DNA of 64,000 nt from the NCBI RefSeq assembly GCF_009720385.1, contig NZ_ML769306.1, forward strand, positions 1 to 64,000. Direction: 5' to 3'. Every line of letters starts with the position of its first letter. Within the stretch, counting starts at the first letter, position 1. The notes beneath the pieces are model-generated. The model ran no database searches. It had not been told where the DNA came from and saw only the letters and a program-made list of their open reading frames with translations. The DNA is from Catellatospora vulcania. GTDB lineage: Bacteria; Actinomycetota; Actinomycetes; Mycobacteriales; Micromonosporaceae. Shown in pieces: positions 56,401-64,000 of this stretch. A program made the translations under genes and the position numbers.

Positions 56401-57069
56401 GACCAGTGGGACATGGCGCTGGACAAGGAGGTGCAGGCTGCCATCGCGCGGCAGATCCTCACCATCGGGGATCAGCCGGACCTGCAGGCCCACATCAACG
56501 AGTGGGCCGCGACCGCCCAGCGGCAGGTCGAGCATTGGGCGCAGGACATGCAGACCTACGATCCCGGCAGCACCGTGCCACACCAGCGGGACCCACGCCT
56601 GCGCCTGCAGGCCAGGTTCCTTCAGCGCGCCACCGACACGGCCCTGGTGGCCAAGGCGGGCAGCGCGGTCTCGGCGCTGGCCAGACTCAAGTCGGTCGGG
56701 CGGTTCGCAGCGCAGGGCAGCAAGGTCGCTTCGCGGTTCGTGCGGATCGCACCGTTCGTGCCGCTGCTTGCCACCACCGCGGAAGACCTGTTCAGCGCGC
56801 GTTCCCGCAAGCGCCGCGAGGGTGAACGCGAGCAGGGTGAGGCCAGGCTGTTCGAAGACGCCCGGCGGTGGGTAGCCCAACTTGTCGAGGCCCACGCGGG
56901 CCTGTCGTGGCTGTGGGCACAGGGTGGCCTGCTGGACCAGGCGATCAACGAGGTCTCGGCGGAGCTGCGGCAGGACACCGAACAGATCGAGCAGATCAAG
57001 GCAAGGTTGGGCCGCTACGACAGAGCGCGGCAGTCGGCGATCGGGCTACTTGAGGGAGATCACGCATGA
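53446..57069 (+). CDS. Large dynamin-like protein with two P-loop GTPase domains
   Basis: 1207 aa from ATG 53446; GTG 53431 is an alternative. The first GTPase domain has G1 GRTGAGKST (about 87-95), G3 DTPGTGGWG (about 130) and a weak G4 region (LNIKN). Helical arms follow, then a hydrophobic stretch AMAAAGTIVFPPMALVGIVGDII (about 500-522), like the membrane paddle of bacterial dynamins. A second P-loop domain has GDRGTGKTS (about 728-736) and DTPPLGADG. Long coiled helices and a second hydrophobic patch (FVRIAPFVPLLA) complete it. Its stop overlaps the start of a second GTPase gene (ATGA). Membrane remodelling or defence is inferred. Confidence 0.75.
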   Translation: MTGQDSGAEFQRACAAAVAQSRPVAAGLREMVERLWVALHESQGANASGEPVTDEVDLLTGRTSATLRSMVTDQLAEIDTFNVVFFGRTGAGKSTLITALGRGDGTLISPGDNDFTTEVGALLWQGSRLVDTPGTGGWGRTVDAAQLHERARAAVRTADLVLLCFDDTVTQITEFAEISRWVAEYGKQAIAVLNIKNALWRQPPRVPDPAFRRQLSDAVAQSALWLQGQLSEIGLPEVPIVAVNSRRAAFARLPETYDGYDAATFRKHRRDYGVENLMAWSHVSTLERLMTRAITTDAVGLRLGSLSRQLVSEASAGARTLTELAEDLRSRAVVVEQAVAEVLWLFGDSRQLYRAAGPEALSPQAVTVLNELDELQRRSDQTIFSSRPGVVVEFVTNLQISQFGRLERDALRRAEVLVDDAYARNRMIDAAEFAGTVFRQAEMEHAVEAVAAAFTAHLRHRLDAAEANLQVNLAPTGASFDGSAGKGLRVSGNAVRYGSAMAAAGTIVFPPMALVGIVGDIIGRRFRKKGLIRQRESRAVALAQARTTVHANFQQLSQQVRGRLLRLAFDQVVVSISELVRAGLALREQQHRAVCQARLLTDFCAAVGPSGLGQHAVATAVASIEAEYAATGRPGRRVWLGDDWVDEAVDAQGTPTGHDGVRPFPAEHRVVAARVAQTLRRSRPPAAGSAERWLRAWSSDPDDPAAEAVVAQLRLLHAEQAPRVVVIGDRGTGKTSLIRRMTQLTGARVHIEPGPTGQVHTYPWEGVTLVDTPPLGADGQAMDATLDAAFIWYVLSPNLTATPYLSTVLVGDPQHGILPLADRVVFVLGHADVMGADPVDSPEEFVLRCRRKEAELLGELHRLQGRQDRPVSSVQVVCLAPDPVTGSGTPADWDGTADFADGWRSARAWLIPSGVDVGVLRGAVARMTRLRTQAAAAQAGLEEEMAGLAMLQADLKLRLENAIALRAVAVDRLDWIITGAIRAHLDQWDMALDKEVQAAIARQILTIGDQPDLQAHINEWAATAQRQVEHWAQDMQTYDPGSTVPHQRDPRLRLQARFLQRATDTALVAKAGSAVSALARLKSVGRFAAQGSKVASRFVRIAPFVPLLATTAEDLFSARSRKRREGEREQGEARLFEDARRWVAQLVEAHAGLSWLWAQGGLLDQAINEVSAELRQDTEQIEQIKARLGRYDRARQSAIGLLEGDHA

Positions 57070-58910
57070 GTACGCACTGGGTGCACCGCCTGCGCGAGGC
57101 GATCGAAGCCGCCGCCGGGCCGCAGACCGCCGTCGCCGCCGACACCGCTTGGCGTCAGGTCGCCGATGCCGACACGCTGCGGGTCGTCGTCGTGGGTCCG
57201 TGGAGCGCCGGCAAGTCGAGCCTGATCAAGCGGTTGCTGGTGGAGGACGGCACGGCGGTCCCCGACTGGTTGACCATCAGCGCCTCCCGGGAGACCTACC
57301 AGATCCGCGAGGCACGCGCCACACGTGTCACCTACGTGGACACGCCCGGCCTCGGCAGTGACGAGCGCAAGCACGACCTCGTGGCGCTGTCCTCCGTAGC
57401 CGCGGCGGACCTGCTGGTGGTGGCGGTGACCCCGCAGCTGCTCGGCACCGACGTGGACCGGCTGGCGGCACTGGTGGACGGGACGGCGGTCTCCCCCCAC
57501 GGCGGCCGGTTCTTCCCACCGGGCGCGCTCGTCGTGGTCATCAGCAAGGCCGACCTGGCAGGCGTCGACCCGGTCGACGACCTCGACGGCTTCCGAGCCA
57601 TCGTCGAGCGCAAACGTGCCTCGGTGGCGACGGCGCTGGCACGCCACGTCCACGGCGAACTCCCGCCGATCATCGCGGTCGTGGCCGATCCGGGCGGGCA
57701 GCACTCGCGCAACCCCCGGCCGAACCCGGCTGCCTACGCCGAGGGCCGCGACTGGGACGGCGTGGCACAGCTGCGTGACCTGCTCGACAGCGCCGCCGGC
57801 CAAGTGCTGCGGTTGCGCGCCCTGGCGCAGGTGCGGCACTGGGCGAGGACCGGCGCGTCCGCGCTGGAGCAGGTGAGCGCGGCGTTGTCGGAGGCCGACG
57901 CGCAACTGCGCCAGGTTCACGCGGACCGGTCGCGGGTGCTGGTGCTGGAGGAGGAGCTCGCCGCGATCGACGCCTCAGCCGCCAGCCGGCTGCGCGATGA
58001 CATCCGCGACGAGATGCACAACGTGATCATGCAGGGCAAGGTGGAATCGACGGAGCAGCTGGCCGAGCAGATCAGCGAACGGCTCAACGCCTCCGTCGCG
58101 ACCTGGCACGCGGAGTCCACCGGCAAGCTGGTGGCACTGGCCAGACGCGCCCAGATCGAGCTGAACCCGCCGGCCCTCGGCCCCGGTGACACGGCCGGGC
58201 AGGTCGAGCAGTTCGTCAAGCACGCCGTGACCGCGGACTCCGGCTCCCCCGATGCCATGCTCGGCGACTTCGTGGCGAAGGGTCTGCTGCTCGCCGACAA
58301 GATGCAGGAGCTGCGTCTTGGCGTCAAGGCGGCCGACGTGCCGGCACACCTGAGCCAGTATCAGGCGCTGATCGACCGCCTCCACCCGGACGCCTACGCC
58401 AGAACGCTGACCCTGCTCAACGTCGAAGGCGTGCTGACCGACCCCGCCTACGCACAGGAGCTGGCGAACCTGCAGCGGCATGAGGGCGTCAGCGACCTGA
58501 TCAGCTACCTGCGCAAGCCCGGCGGCATCACCAGCCCTGGCCACGCGGAGAAACTGAAGAACACCACCAACACGCTGCGGATCGCCGCCGACGTCGCGCC
58601 GGTGCTGCTGGAGTTGCTGCGGACGCAGCAGCAGGAGAAGGCATCGCAGCTCCAGCGGGACAGGCGGGCACACCTGCAGGTGCAGGCCGACGGCGCCGCG
58701 AACCGGCAGGCTGAGCAGATCCTCGCCGGTGGTCCAGACGGTGCGGGCTGGCGGGGTCAGGTCGCCGAGCTGCGGGCCGCGCTGCGCTCCAGCGCTCCGG
58801 ACGACGACGCCGTGTCGCTGGCCGCCCAGCGGGGCCGGGACCTGACCGCCACGCGTGACCGCCTGGATGCGGTGCTCCGCGATCTGGCCACCTCCACGAT
58901 CGAGGGATGA
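57066..58910 (+). CDS. Dynamin-like GTPase, partner of upstream GTPase
   Basis: 614 aa, with ATG 57066 overlapping the upstream stop. The N-terminal GTPase has G1 GPWSAGKSS (about 44-52), a switch-region TISASRETYQI, G3 DTPGLGS (about 92-98) and G4 SKAD (about 160), so all key motifs are present. The rest is helical, with coiled-coil-like LEQVSAALSEADAQLRQVHADRSRVLVLEEELAAID and a long helical stalk. There is no signal peptide or obvious membrane helix, unlike its partner. Paired bacterial dynamins commonly form hetero-oligomers (family knowledge), which the four-base overlap supports here. Confidence 0.78.
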   Translation: MSTHWVHRLREAIEAAAGPQTAVAADTAWRQVADADTLRVVVVGPWSAGKSSLIKRLLVEDGTAVPDWLTISASRETYQIREARATRVTYVDTPGLGSDERKHDLVALSSVAAADLLVVAVTPQLLGTDVDRLAALVDGTAVSPHGGRFFPPGALVVVISKADLAGVDPVDDLDGFRAIVERKRASVATALARHVHGELPPIIAVVADPGGQHSRNPRPNPAAYAEGRDWDGVAQLRDLLDSAAGQVLRLRALAQVRHWARTGASALEQVSAALSEADAQLRQVHADRSRVLVLEEELAAIDASAASRLRDDIRDEMHNVIMQGKVESTEQLAEQISERLNASVATWHAESTGKLVALARRAQIELNPPALGPGDTAGQVEQFVKHAVTADSGSPDAMLGDFVAKGLLLADKMQELRLGVKAADVPAHLSQYQALIDRLHPDAYARTLTLLNVEGVLTDPAYAQELANLQRHEGVSDLISYLRKPGGITSPGHAEKLKNTTNTLRIAADVAPVLLELLRTQQQEKASQLQRDRRAHLQVQADGAANRQAEQILAGGPDGAGWRGQVAELRAALRSSAPDDDAVSLAAQRGRDLTATRDRLDAVLRDLATSTIEG

Positions 58911-59344
58911 CGTCACCGCTCGGCCGAACGCCGGCCTGCAGGCGAGCCCGTCGACGTCGGTGGTCTGGGCCCGGAATGGACAGCCGGGCCTCGGTCCACA
59001 TTGCTCGGCGTTCGGATCGGCACCCGGTTCCCACGTCTCTGATCTTCTGGGTATGTCTGGGTGTCTCAGCCTTCCGACCGGCGCGTGGCCGCGTCGTGGC
59101 AGGCACGAAGTCGCCAGGCACGGCGAAGACGGGGCGGCGCGGACGTGGTGCAGGCCGGTCCCGCCGGCCGGCATGCGCGGCGCGCCCAGATCCGGCCGCC
59201 CGCAGCCGCCACGCACCGCAGGCATCGACCGTTGTACGTACGTGGCACTCCGGCGGCCCCTCGCCGCCACCACCGACCGGCCCGAACGCCGTGGCGCGCC
59301 GACCTGCCGCTGCCGACGCCGCCGAGAAGGAGGCGCACTCCTCG
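58911..59344. other. Gap between GTPase operon and GGDEF gene
   Basis: About 430 bases. An open frame runs through but has shadow-like composition. I see no gene, and AAGGAGG at 59327-59333 belongs to the next start. Confidence 0.3.
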
Positions 59345-60112
59345 ATGTCGAACATCCTGACGACGCTGACGCTCGCGACGCTGGCCGCGGGAACCGCGCT
59401 GATCATCTGCCGGCTGACCGGCTCACGCCTGCGGCGGCGGCTGCTCGCCCGGCTGTGGCACGCGGTGCACGTCGACGCGCTCACCGGCCTGCCCAACCGC
59501 GCGGGCGCTTTGGACGAGCTGGGCCGCCGGTATGCCGACCACCGGCCGCTGAGCCTCGGCTTCGCCGACCTCGACCAGTTCAAGGCCCTCAACGACACCC
59601 ACGGCCACGAGGTCGGCGACCGGGCGCTGCAGCACATCGCGCTCGTGCTGCGCACGCACCTGCCGGACATGTTCGCCGCCCGCATCCACGGCGACGAGTT
59701 CGTGTTCGCCTGGCATGCGCTGCTGACCGACGCCCTGGCCCACGCCTGGCACGTACGGCACCTGGTCAGCGCGCACCCGCTGCGGCTGCCCGGTGGCGAC
59801 CTGATCGAGCTGCGCATGTCCGTCGGCGTCGCCGAGCGCAGCCTGACCGGCGACCTGCGGCTGCTGATGCACCACGCCGACCTGGCCATGCACGACGCGA
59901 AGACCAGCGACAGCGGCTGCGCCCCCTACAACCCGCACCATCACGCCACCGCGGTGGCGCCCCGGCCGGCACTACGCGTACGCGAACGCCGCCACACCGC
60001 ACCCCCGGCGCCCGCCGGCCCGCCCGTGACGCCTGCCGACGACACCGAAACGGACTCTCGACGGGCCGGGCGGGCCGGTTCGGCGGCCGGAGCCACGGAC
60101 CAGCGTGGATAG
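59345..60112 (+). CDS. GGDEF-domain protein with degenerate motif
   Basis: 255 aa from ATG 59345 with AAGGAGG eleven bases upstream. One N-terminal membrane helix (LTLATLAAGTALIICRL) precedes a GGDEF domain: DALTGLPNRAGALDELG, FADLDQFKALNDTHGHEVGDRAL, then RIHGDEFVF and MHHADLAMHDAK. The signature GGDEF is HGDEF; the first Gly is replaced, but the metal-binding Asp and the DEF residues remain. It may be a weak diguanylate cyclase or a nucleotide sensor. The C-terminal 70 residues are disordered, rich in Pro, Ala and Arg. Confidence 0.8.
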   Translation: MSNILTTLTLATLAAGTALIICRLTGSRLRRRLLARLWHAVHVDALTGLPNRAGALDELGRRYADHRPLSLGFADLDQFKALNDTHGHEVGDRALQHIALVLRTHLPDMFAARIHGDEFVFAWHALLTDALAHAWHVRHLVSAHPLRLPGGDLIELRMSVGVAERSLTGDLRLLMHHADLAMHDAKTSDSGCAPYNPHHHATAVAPRPALRVRERRHTAPPAPAGPPVTPADDTETDSRRAGRAGSAAGATDQRG

Positions 60113-60166
60113 GAATCGCGTCCAGCCCTCGGCACGGTGCATGGCACACCGCCGGGTGAGGCGCGG

Positions 60167-60883
60167 TCAGGCGGCCAGGAACCGGTGTGGTTGGAAGACG
60201 CAGATGTTGGCCTCGCCCTGGGCGTTGCCGTCGGTGATCTCGACGAACACCCCGTAGGTCTCCCCCGGGGTCAGCTCGACGGGCAGGTCGACGGACGCCT
60301 TGTTCAGCCCGGCCAGGGGCTCGATGCCGCGGGCACGCCGGATGTAGATGTTGTCCCACCACAGCAGCTTCTGCGTGTCGAACTCGCGCAGCGACGCGGC
60401 CTTGGCCAGCCGGTACACGTAGTAGGCGTCCGGGCCGCCGAACTCGGCCAGAGTCGACCAGCTGGTCAGGGTGTACGCGAGCCGGTCGCGGTTGGCGAGG
60501 TAGCTGTCGACGATCGCGCGCGACGGCGCGCAACGCTGCTCGCGCGTGCGGGTCAGCACCTCACCGTCCTTGGTCGTCACCTCGATCGTGTACGTGCCCT
60601 CGGCCAGGAACCCGGCCGGGACGTTGAGCATGTACCAGTGGTAGTCCAGCGACGGGTCGTAGATCCACCCGTCGCGGTTGGCGTTGGTGAACATCTGGTT
60701 CGTGAACGCGGCCTCGTAGCCGCCGGGGCCGCGAGCCACGATGCCGGCGATCTGGTCGGGCACCGGTGTGTCGGACGGGAAGAAGGAGACGAGGAACTTG
60801 TGCTGCTCCTTGGGCAGCCCCACGCTGTCCTCGAAGTCCCAGTACACGTCGCAGGCCATGATGTCGTAGATCCGCACCGTCAT
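60167..60883 (-). CDS. Uncharacterised beta-rich protein
   Basis: 238 aa from ATG 60883 (MTVRIYDIMACDVYWDFEDSVG); an upstream in-frame start at 60931 adds a less plausible leader. The sequence has several Tyr/Trp-rich strands (IYDPSLDYHWYMLNVPAGFLAEGTYTIEVTTKDGE) that look like an Ig-like or carbohydrate-binding beta sandwich. The C-terminal VELTPGETYGVFVEITDGNAQGEANICVFQPHRF is similar. There is no signal peptide or catalytic motif. I do not recognise the family. The gene appears monocistronic. Confidence 0.6.
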   Translation of the reverse strand: MTVRIYDIMACDVYWDFEDSVGLPKEQHKFLVSFFPSDTPVPDQIAGIVARGPGGYEAAFTNQMFTNANRDGWIYDPSLDYHWYMLNVPAGFLAEGTYTIEVTTKDGEVLTRTREQRCAPSRAIVDSYLANRDRLAYTLTSWSTLAEFGGPDAYYVYRLAKAASLREFDTQKLLWWDNIYIRRARGIEPLAGLNKASVDLPVELTPGETYGVFVEITDGNAQGEANICVFQPHRFLAA

Positions 60884-61001
60884 CAGCCGAGTATTCGACC
60901 TGGTGGACGCACCGCGCATCGGCGAAACCACCGGCCGCCGCCCCGCCGCCGCGTGGTCGCCGCCACGCCCACCGCGCTCTCCCGGCGCGGCATGCGGGTG
61001 C

Positions 61002-61215
61002 TCACCAGGGCAGCACGCCGTCGGCGGCGTCGCCGTGCGACATGCTCAGATCGCCCCACAGCACCCCGGTCGGCCCGTCCGGCGGCAGCGTCGCCAGGTG
61101 CACACTGACCAGCGCGCCCTGCTCCGGCGTACGCGGACCGCTGTTGCCGTTGAGGTCAGTGGCGCAGTAGCCGGGATTGGCCGCGACGCCGACCGCGTGG
61201 CCACCCAGAACTACC
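61002..61215 (-). pseudogene. Short-chain dehydrogenase C-terminal fragment
   Basis: Reading leftward, AVGVAANPGYCATDLNGNSGPRTPEQGALVSVHLATLPPDGPTGVLWGD ends at TGA 61002-61004. The NPGYCATDLN and TPEQGA blocks are the C-terminal signature of classical SDR enzymes. About 70 codons remain; the Rossmann N-terminus and the active-site YxxxK are absent. It is a truncated remnant between two intact genes. Confidence 0.75.
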
Positions 61216-61337
61216 TCAGGTCCAAGTACGCCCTGCCGTAACCGTCCTCGCCGGTCCCGCCCCCGACCGGGCGGGACCGGCGAGACGGCCTGGAACCATG
61301 AACAGCCCGGCGCGTTCAGGGCCCGGCCTCGTCGGAG

Positions 61338-61772
61338 TCAGGGGCCGATCCCGTACGAGCGGGTGATGAGATCAGCCATCGCCCGCTGGAAGTCGTCGCG
61401 CTGACGTCGACTCCACCCCGCAGTCAGCTCGCCGAAGACCTTTTCCTGCCACGCGTGCGCGTGTGCCAGTGCCTCGTGACCGGCGGCGGTGATGGAGACC
61501 TCGCGCCGACGCCCGTCCGACGCGCCCTTCGCCATCGTCAGACAACCCGCGTCGGCAGCACTTCTGATCAGCCGCGACGCTCCGCTCTGGTCGATGCCGA
61601 GCTCGTGCGCGACCGCGTTCACGGTTGCCGGCTCGTCGCGTTCGACCAGCGAGTTCACCGCCTCGGTCACCAGCACGATCCGCCCCTGCTCCGCGGTCGC
61701 GTCCTCGGCGGCGCGGCGCGACCAGTGCCGGACGAACCCGAACAGCAGCTGCCCCGGCCCCTGGACGCTCAT
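61338..61772 (-). CDS. MarR family transcriptional regulator
   Basis: 144 aa. The winged HTH is ATVNAVAHELGIDQSGASRLIRSAADAGCLTMAKGASDGRRREVSITAAGHEAL. Its start overlaps the stop of the preceding NTF2-like gene (ATGA), so both are made from one transcript. It probably binds the 37-bp palindrome at the head of the operon and represses itself (inference). Confidence 0.88.
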   Translation of the reverse strand: MSVQGPGQLLFGFVRHWSRRAAEDATAEQGRIVLVTEAVNSLVERDEPATVNAVAHELGIDQSGASRLIRSAADAGCLTMAKGASDGRRREVSITAAGHEALAHAHAWQEKVFGELTAGWSRRQRDDFQRAMADLITRSYGIGP

Positions 61773-62149
61773 TCGGACGCGGCCATCTCGCGGCAGAGGT
61801 AGGCCAGTTCGAGCGCGGATTTCAGATCGGGCAGGCGCAGCGCGGCCGTCACTTTGGCTCCCGCGACGCGGAACACCGTCGCCACCCGAGCGGGCGTCTG
61901 GTTGCCGGGCCAGGTGGCGTCCTGCTCGACCACCATGAGTCGCTCGCTGACCGGGTGCCAGGATCGCGGCACCAGCCGGATCTGCGAGCGCTCCACCCAG
62001 TCGGCGAACTGTTCAGGGGTGATCGGTCCCGCTCCTTTCGGGCCGAGGACGATCATCGGATCGCCGACCGCTTGCGCGGATCGCGCCAGGTCGCCGCCAT
62101 TCACACTCGCGTGCCACTCGTTGATCGCGTCTTCCAGGTTCGACTCCAT
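61769..62149 (-). CDS. SnoaL/DUF4440-like (NTF2 fold) protein
   Basis: 126 aa from ATG 62149. The N-terminus LEDAINEWHASVNGGDLARSAQAVGDPMIVLGPKG is the helix-helix-strand opening of SnoaL/NTF2-like proteins, followed by ITPEQFADWVERSQIRLVPRSWH. The fold binds small molecules or catalyses simple reactions. The start codon is one base from the operator palindrome, leaving no room for a normal ribosome site. It is the first gene of the NTF2-MarR operon. Confidence 0.72.
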   Translation of the reverse strand: MESNLEDAINEWHASVNGGDLARSAQAVGDPMIVLGPKGAGPITPEQFADWVERSQIRLVPRSWHPVSERLMVVEQDATWPGNQTPARVATVFRVAGAKVTAALRLPDLKSALELAYLCREMAASE

Positions 62150-62150
62150 G

Positions 62151-62187
62151 CCCGTAAACTATATGCGATCCGCATATAGTTTACGGG
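62151..62187. promoter_or_regulatory. 37-bp palindrome, probable MarR operator
   Basis: Two perfect 17-bp arms, CCCGTAAACTATATGCG and its complement, are separated by ATC. It abuts the ATG at 62149. The AT-rich core (TATATGCG...CGCATATA) stands out from the GC-rich surroundings and probably overlaps the promoter. Confidence 0.8.
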
Positions 62188-62343
62188 AGCGGCCTTGAGG
62201 TCCTCGCACCACCCATCACGAGGGCTGGGGCCTACCCGGGCCGGTCACCGAAGTGGCGGCGCAGTGTTCGGACGCGCACCTCACCGTCCCGGGTCCGGCC
62301 AACGACCAGGCCGGCGGGCCGGACCACCGCTACCGTAAGGATC

Positions 62344-63171
62344 ATGGCGCGATCCGCCCGGCTGACCGAACCGATCGTGGAACAGGTCGATGCGGGCACC
62401 GCCGCGCTGGTACCCGACGTGGGTCGCCGAGGCGGGTGGACCCTGTTCGTCGACGACACCGCCCAGTCCTACGTCCACCTCACCGACCCGACCCATCTGG
62501 AGTTCGGGTACGTACGCCGGATCGCGACGGTCATCGACGCGGCCGCACCGGCCGGGGCGCCGCTACGTGTCCTGCACCTGGGTGGCGGCGCGCTGACGCT
62601 GCCGCGTTACGTCGAGGCCACCCGCCCCGGCTCGACCCAGCGGGTGATCGAGTACGACCGCAAGCTCTACACGCTGGTCCGGCGGGTCCTCCCGCTGCCG
62701 CCGGGCGACCTGCGGGTGCGCATCGCCGACGCCTGCCACGCCGTGGCCGCGGTCAGGCCCGACACCTTCGACCTGGTCATCACCGATCTGTACCAGGGCG
62801 ACCAGATGCCGCACGGCGCGACGACCGCCGGCTTCGCCGGGGACGTGGCGCGAGCATTGCGGCCCGGCGGTCTCTACGCGGCGAACCTGCTCGACACGCC
62901 CGCCTACACCTTCACCGACACGCAGACGGCAACGGCGCGAGCCGAGTTCGCCGACGTCTGCCTGATCGCCGACGACGGCTTCGAGCGGCGTGCCGGACAG
63001 CACAACGTCGTGCTGGCCGCCGTCACCGCCCCCGGGCCGCTGCCCATGGCAGGTCTGGCGGGCCGCCTGAACGGGCCACCCCGGGGCCGCATCCTGCACG
63101 GAGCCGACCTCGCGCACCCCATCAGCGCAGCCCGCCCGCGAACAGGCGCTCCCCGCACGACACGCCACTGA
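62344..63171 (+). CDS. Spermidine synthase-like methyltransferase-fold protein
   Basis: 275 aa. The Rossmann core reads LRVLHLGGGALTLPRYVEATRPGSTQRVIEYDRKLYTLVRR (about 75-115), then DLVITDLYQGDQMPHGATTAGFAGDVARALRPGGLYAANLLD (about 142-183). This is the spermidine-synthase-like class, with an acidic Glu binding the nucleoside. YVHLTDPTHLEFGYVRRI upstream is the family's substrate-gate region. Actinobacterial members often have unknown substrates rather than true polyamine activity. It stands alone on the plus strand. Confidence 0.82.
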   Translation: MARSARLTEPIVEQVDAGTAALVPDVGRRGGWTLFVDDTAQSYVHLTDPTHLEFGYVRRIATVIDAAAPAGAPLRVLHLGGGALTLPRYVEATRPGSTQRVIEYDRKLYTLVRRVLPLPPGDLRVRIADACHAVAAVRPDTFDLVITDLYQGDQMPHGATTAGFAGDVARALRPGGLYAANLLDTPAYTFTDTQTATARAEFADVCLIADDGFERRAGQHNVVLAAVTAPGPLPMAGLAGRLNGPPRGRILHGADLAHPISAARPRTGAPRTTRH

Positions 63172-63227
63172 CCGCGGCCGGGCGGACGTCCGCGGCCTCG
63201 ACCGGGCGCGGTGCGGCGTCAGCCGGC

Positions 63228-63512
63228 TCATTCGAACGGACGCATCAGCGCGAACAGGACCACCGGCAGGCCCACCACCACGAACGTCAGCGGCAGCGGC
63301 CATCCGGACAGCTCCGACAGGCCGAACGCGCCGAGCACGCTCACCCCGAGCAGCGCCACGACGGGCAGGAGGTAGTCCAGCAGCGCGTCAGCGAAGTACC
63401 TGATCGCGGCGCCCAGGCAGATGAACGCGAGCCCGATGAGAAAGAGTTCCACCGCGCCCTCCGCGCCGCCGGACCGCCAGATCGAGATCAAGATAACGGC
63501 CGCTCGCGCCAT
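63228..63512 (-). CDS. Small membrane protein
   Basis: 94 aa with three probable membrane helices: AVELFLIGLAFICLGAAIRYF, LLPVVALLGVSVLGAFGL and PLPLTFVVVGLPVVLFALM. No family is recognised. It ends with a short acidic tail (RPFE). It converges with the spermidine-synthase-like gene. Confidence 0.6.
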   Translation of the reverse strand: MARAAVILISIWRSGGAEGAVELFLIGLAFICLGAAIRYFADALLDYLLPVVALLGVSVLGAFGLSELSGWPLPLTFVVVGLPVVLFALMRPFE

Positions 63513-63604
63513 GAGCCATGGTGTATCGCCTCACCGACATCTGCCTGAGCCTCGGCGAAGCCCCGAAGCCGGCCGCCCGCTGGCGCACCGGCCGCCGCGG
63601 CAGC

Positions 63605-63964
63605 TCAGCGGGCGCTCGGCCCGAGCGGAGCCGCGCCCGGGGCCGGGGCAGGCGACGGCTCCTTCAGCTCGACGAAGACCGCGTGCGTCTCGGTGGCGCC
63701 GATGTTCTCCCCGCTGTGCTCCTGGGCGCCGATCCACCGGGCGTGCGCCGCCGGCAGCTCGATGTCGGCGTGCCGGTCGCCGCTGGAGACCCGGCGCTGG
63801 AAGCCGCTGAGAGTGACCATCACGCTGTCCGGGTGTCGGTGCGGATGCGTCCGGTCGCCCGGTCGGTCGCGGTACTGCAACACCCGCACCCGCTCGTTCT
63901 CGAACAGGACACGGTAGAGGTCCGGGTCGGTGACGACGGGGTCCTGGGGATCCTGACCGGTCAT
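63605..63964 (-). CDS. Cupin-like protein
   Basis: 119 aa from ATG 63964. The cupin barrel is indicated by LFENERVRVLQYRDRPGDRTHPHRHPDSVMVTLSGFQRRV (G-x-HxH motif I with HPHRHP) and ARWIGAQEHSGENIGATETHAVFVELKE (motif II). Two or three His and a Glu could bind a metal. Enzymatic role unknown. A Pro/Ala-rich tail follows. Confidence 0.75.
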   Translation of the reverse strand: MTGQDPQDPVVTDPDLYRVLFENERVRVLQYRDRPGDRTHPHRHPDSVMVTLSGFQRRVSSGDRHADIELPAAHARWIGAQEHSGENIGATETHAVFVELKEPSPAPAPGAAPLGPSAR

Positions 63965-64000
63965 GGCGCACCTGATTCCGTCCGGCCGGCGTCGCGCGAC

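Overview
The window is GC-rich, with strongly G/C-ending codons, GTG/TTG starts and actinobacterial families throughout: class F sortase with DUF4397, RskA-type anti-sigma factor, GH42 operon, I36/CHAP secreted protein. It looks like a chromosomal segment of a filamentous actinomycete, plausibly Micromonosporaceae. That family assignment is inference; no rRNA or species marker is present.

Left part and island (about 1-26.8 kb). A proline tRNA gene (anticodon GGG, minus strand, 26725-26798) carries an integration event. A 44-bp copy of its 3' end recurs at 3547-3590, beside a tyrosine integrase (3756-4961). The 23 kb between the repeats form a genomic island with no visible replication or conjugation genes. 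Its cargo looks defensive: a 643-aa HEPN protein coupled to a broken ApeA-like gene, a DUF4238 protein, an Abi_C abortive-infection protein, an HNH protein, a convergent dual-OB-like/DUF488 pair, an unknown 324-aa protein, a RecD-like helicase with a C-terminal nuclease-like domain, and a giant STAND NTPase with an N-terminal DUF4297 nuclease domain and tryptophan-rich repeats. Two IS1380-family remnants flank the STAND gene; one has both inverted repeats and a 4-bp target duplication. Left of the island is a second small defence patch (ApeA-like HEPN protein plus HNH/nuclease-like protein) with decayed regulators. The original tRNA terminator appears to be stranded there.

Decay zone and chromosome (26.8-32.7 kb). 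After the tRNA come a P-loop kinase, a broken Cof-type HAD hydrolase, an unusual beta-trefoil-like protein with a leader-like segment and a hydrophobic Cys-flanked C-terminus, fragments of an FtsX permease and a transposase, and a beta-propeller lipoprotein.

Metabolic and envelope genes (32.8-52.8 kb). An amino-acid ABC transporter, M20 peptidase, RpiR regulator and two secreted S51 cyanophycinase-like proteins form a probable scavenging module for cyanophycin or a related peptide. Matching TGTAAY-N4-GTTACA-type operators link its promoters. Next is a DUF4397-sortase F pair facing an ECF sigma/anti-sigma pair, with two near-identical divergent promoters between them. A LacI-GH42-ABC transporter operon has paired 18-bp operators. 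An I36/CHAP secreted protein follows.

Right part (53.4-64 kb). Two overlapping genes encode large dynamin-like GTPases: one has two P-loop domains and a hydrophobic segment, its partner has one. They form a compact uncharacterised two-gene system. Then come a degenerate GGDEF protein, a MarR/NTF2-like operon behind a 37-bp palindrome, a spermidine-synthase-like protein, a small membrane protein and a cupin.
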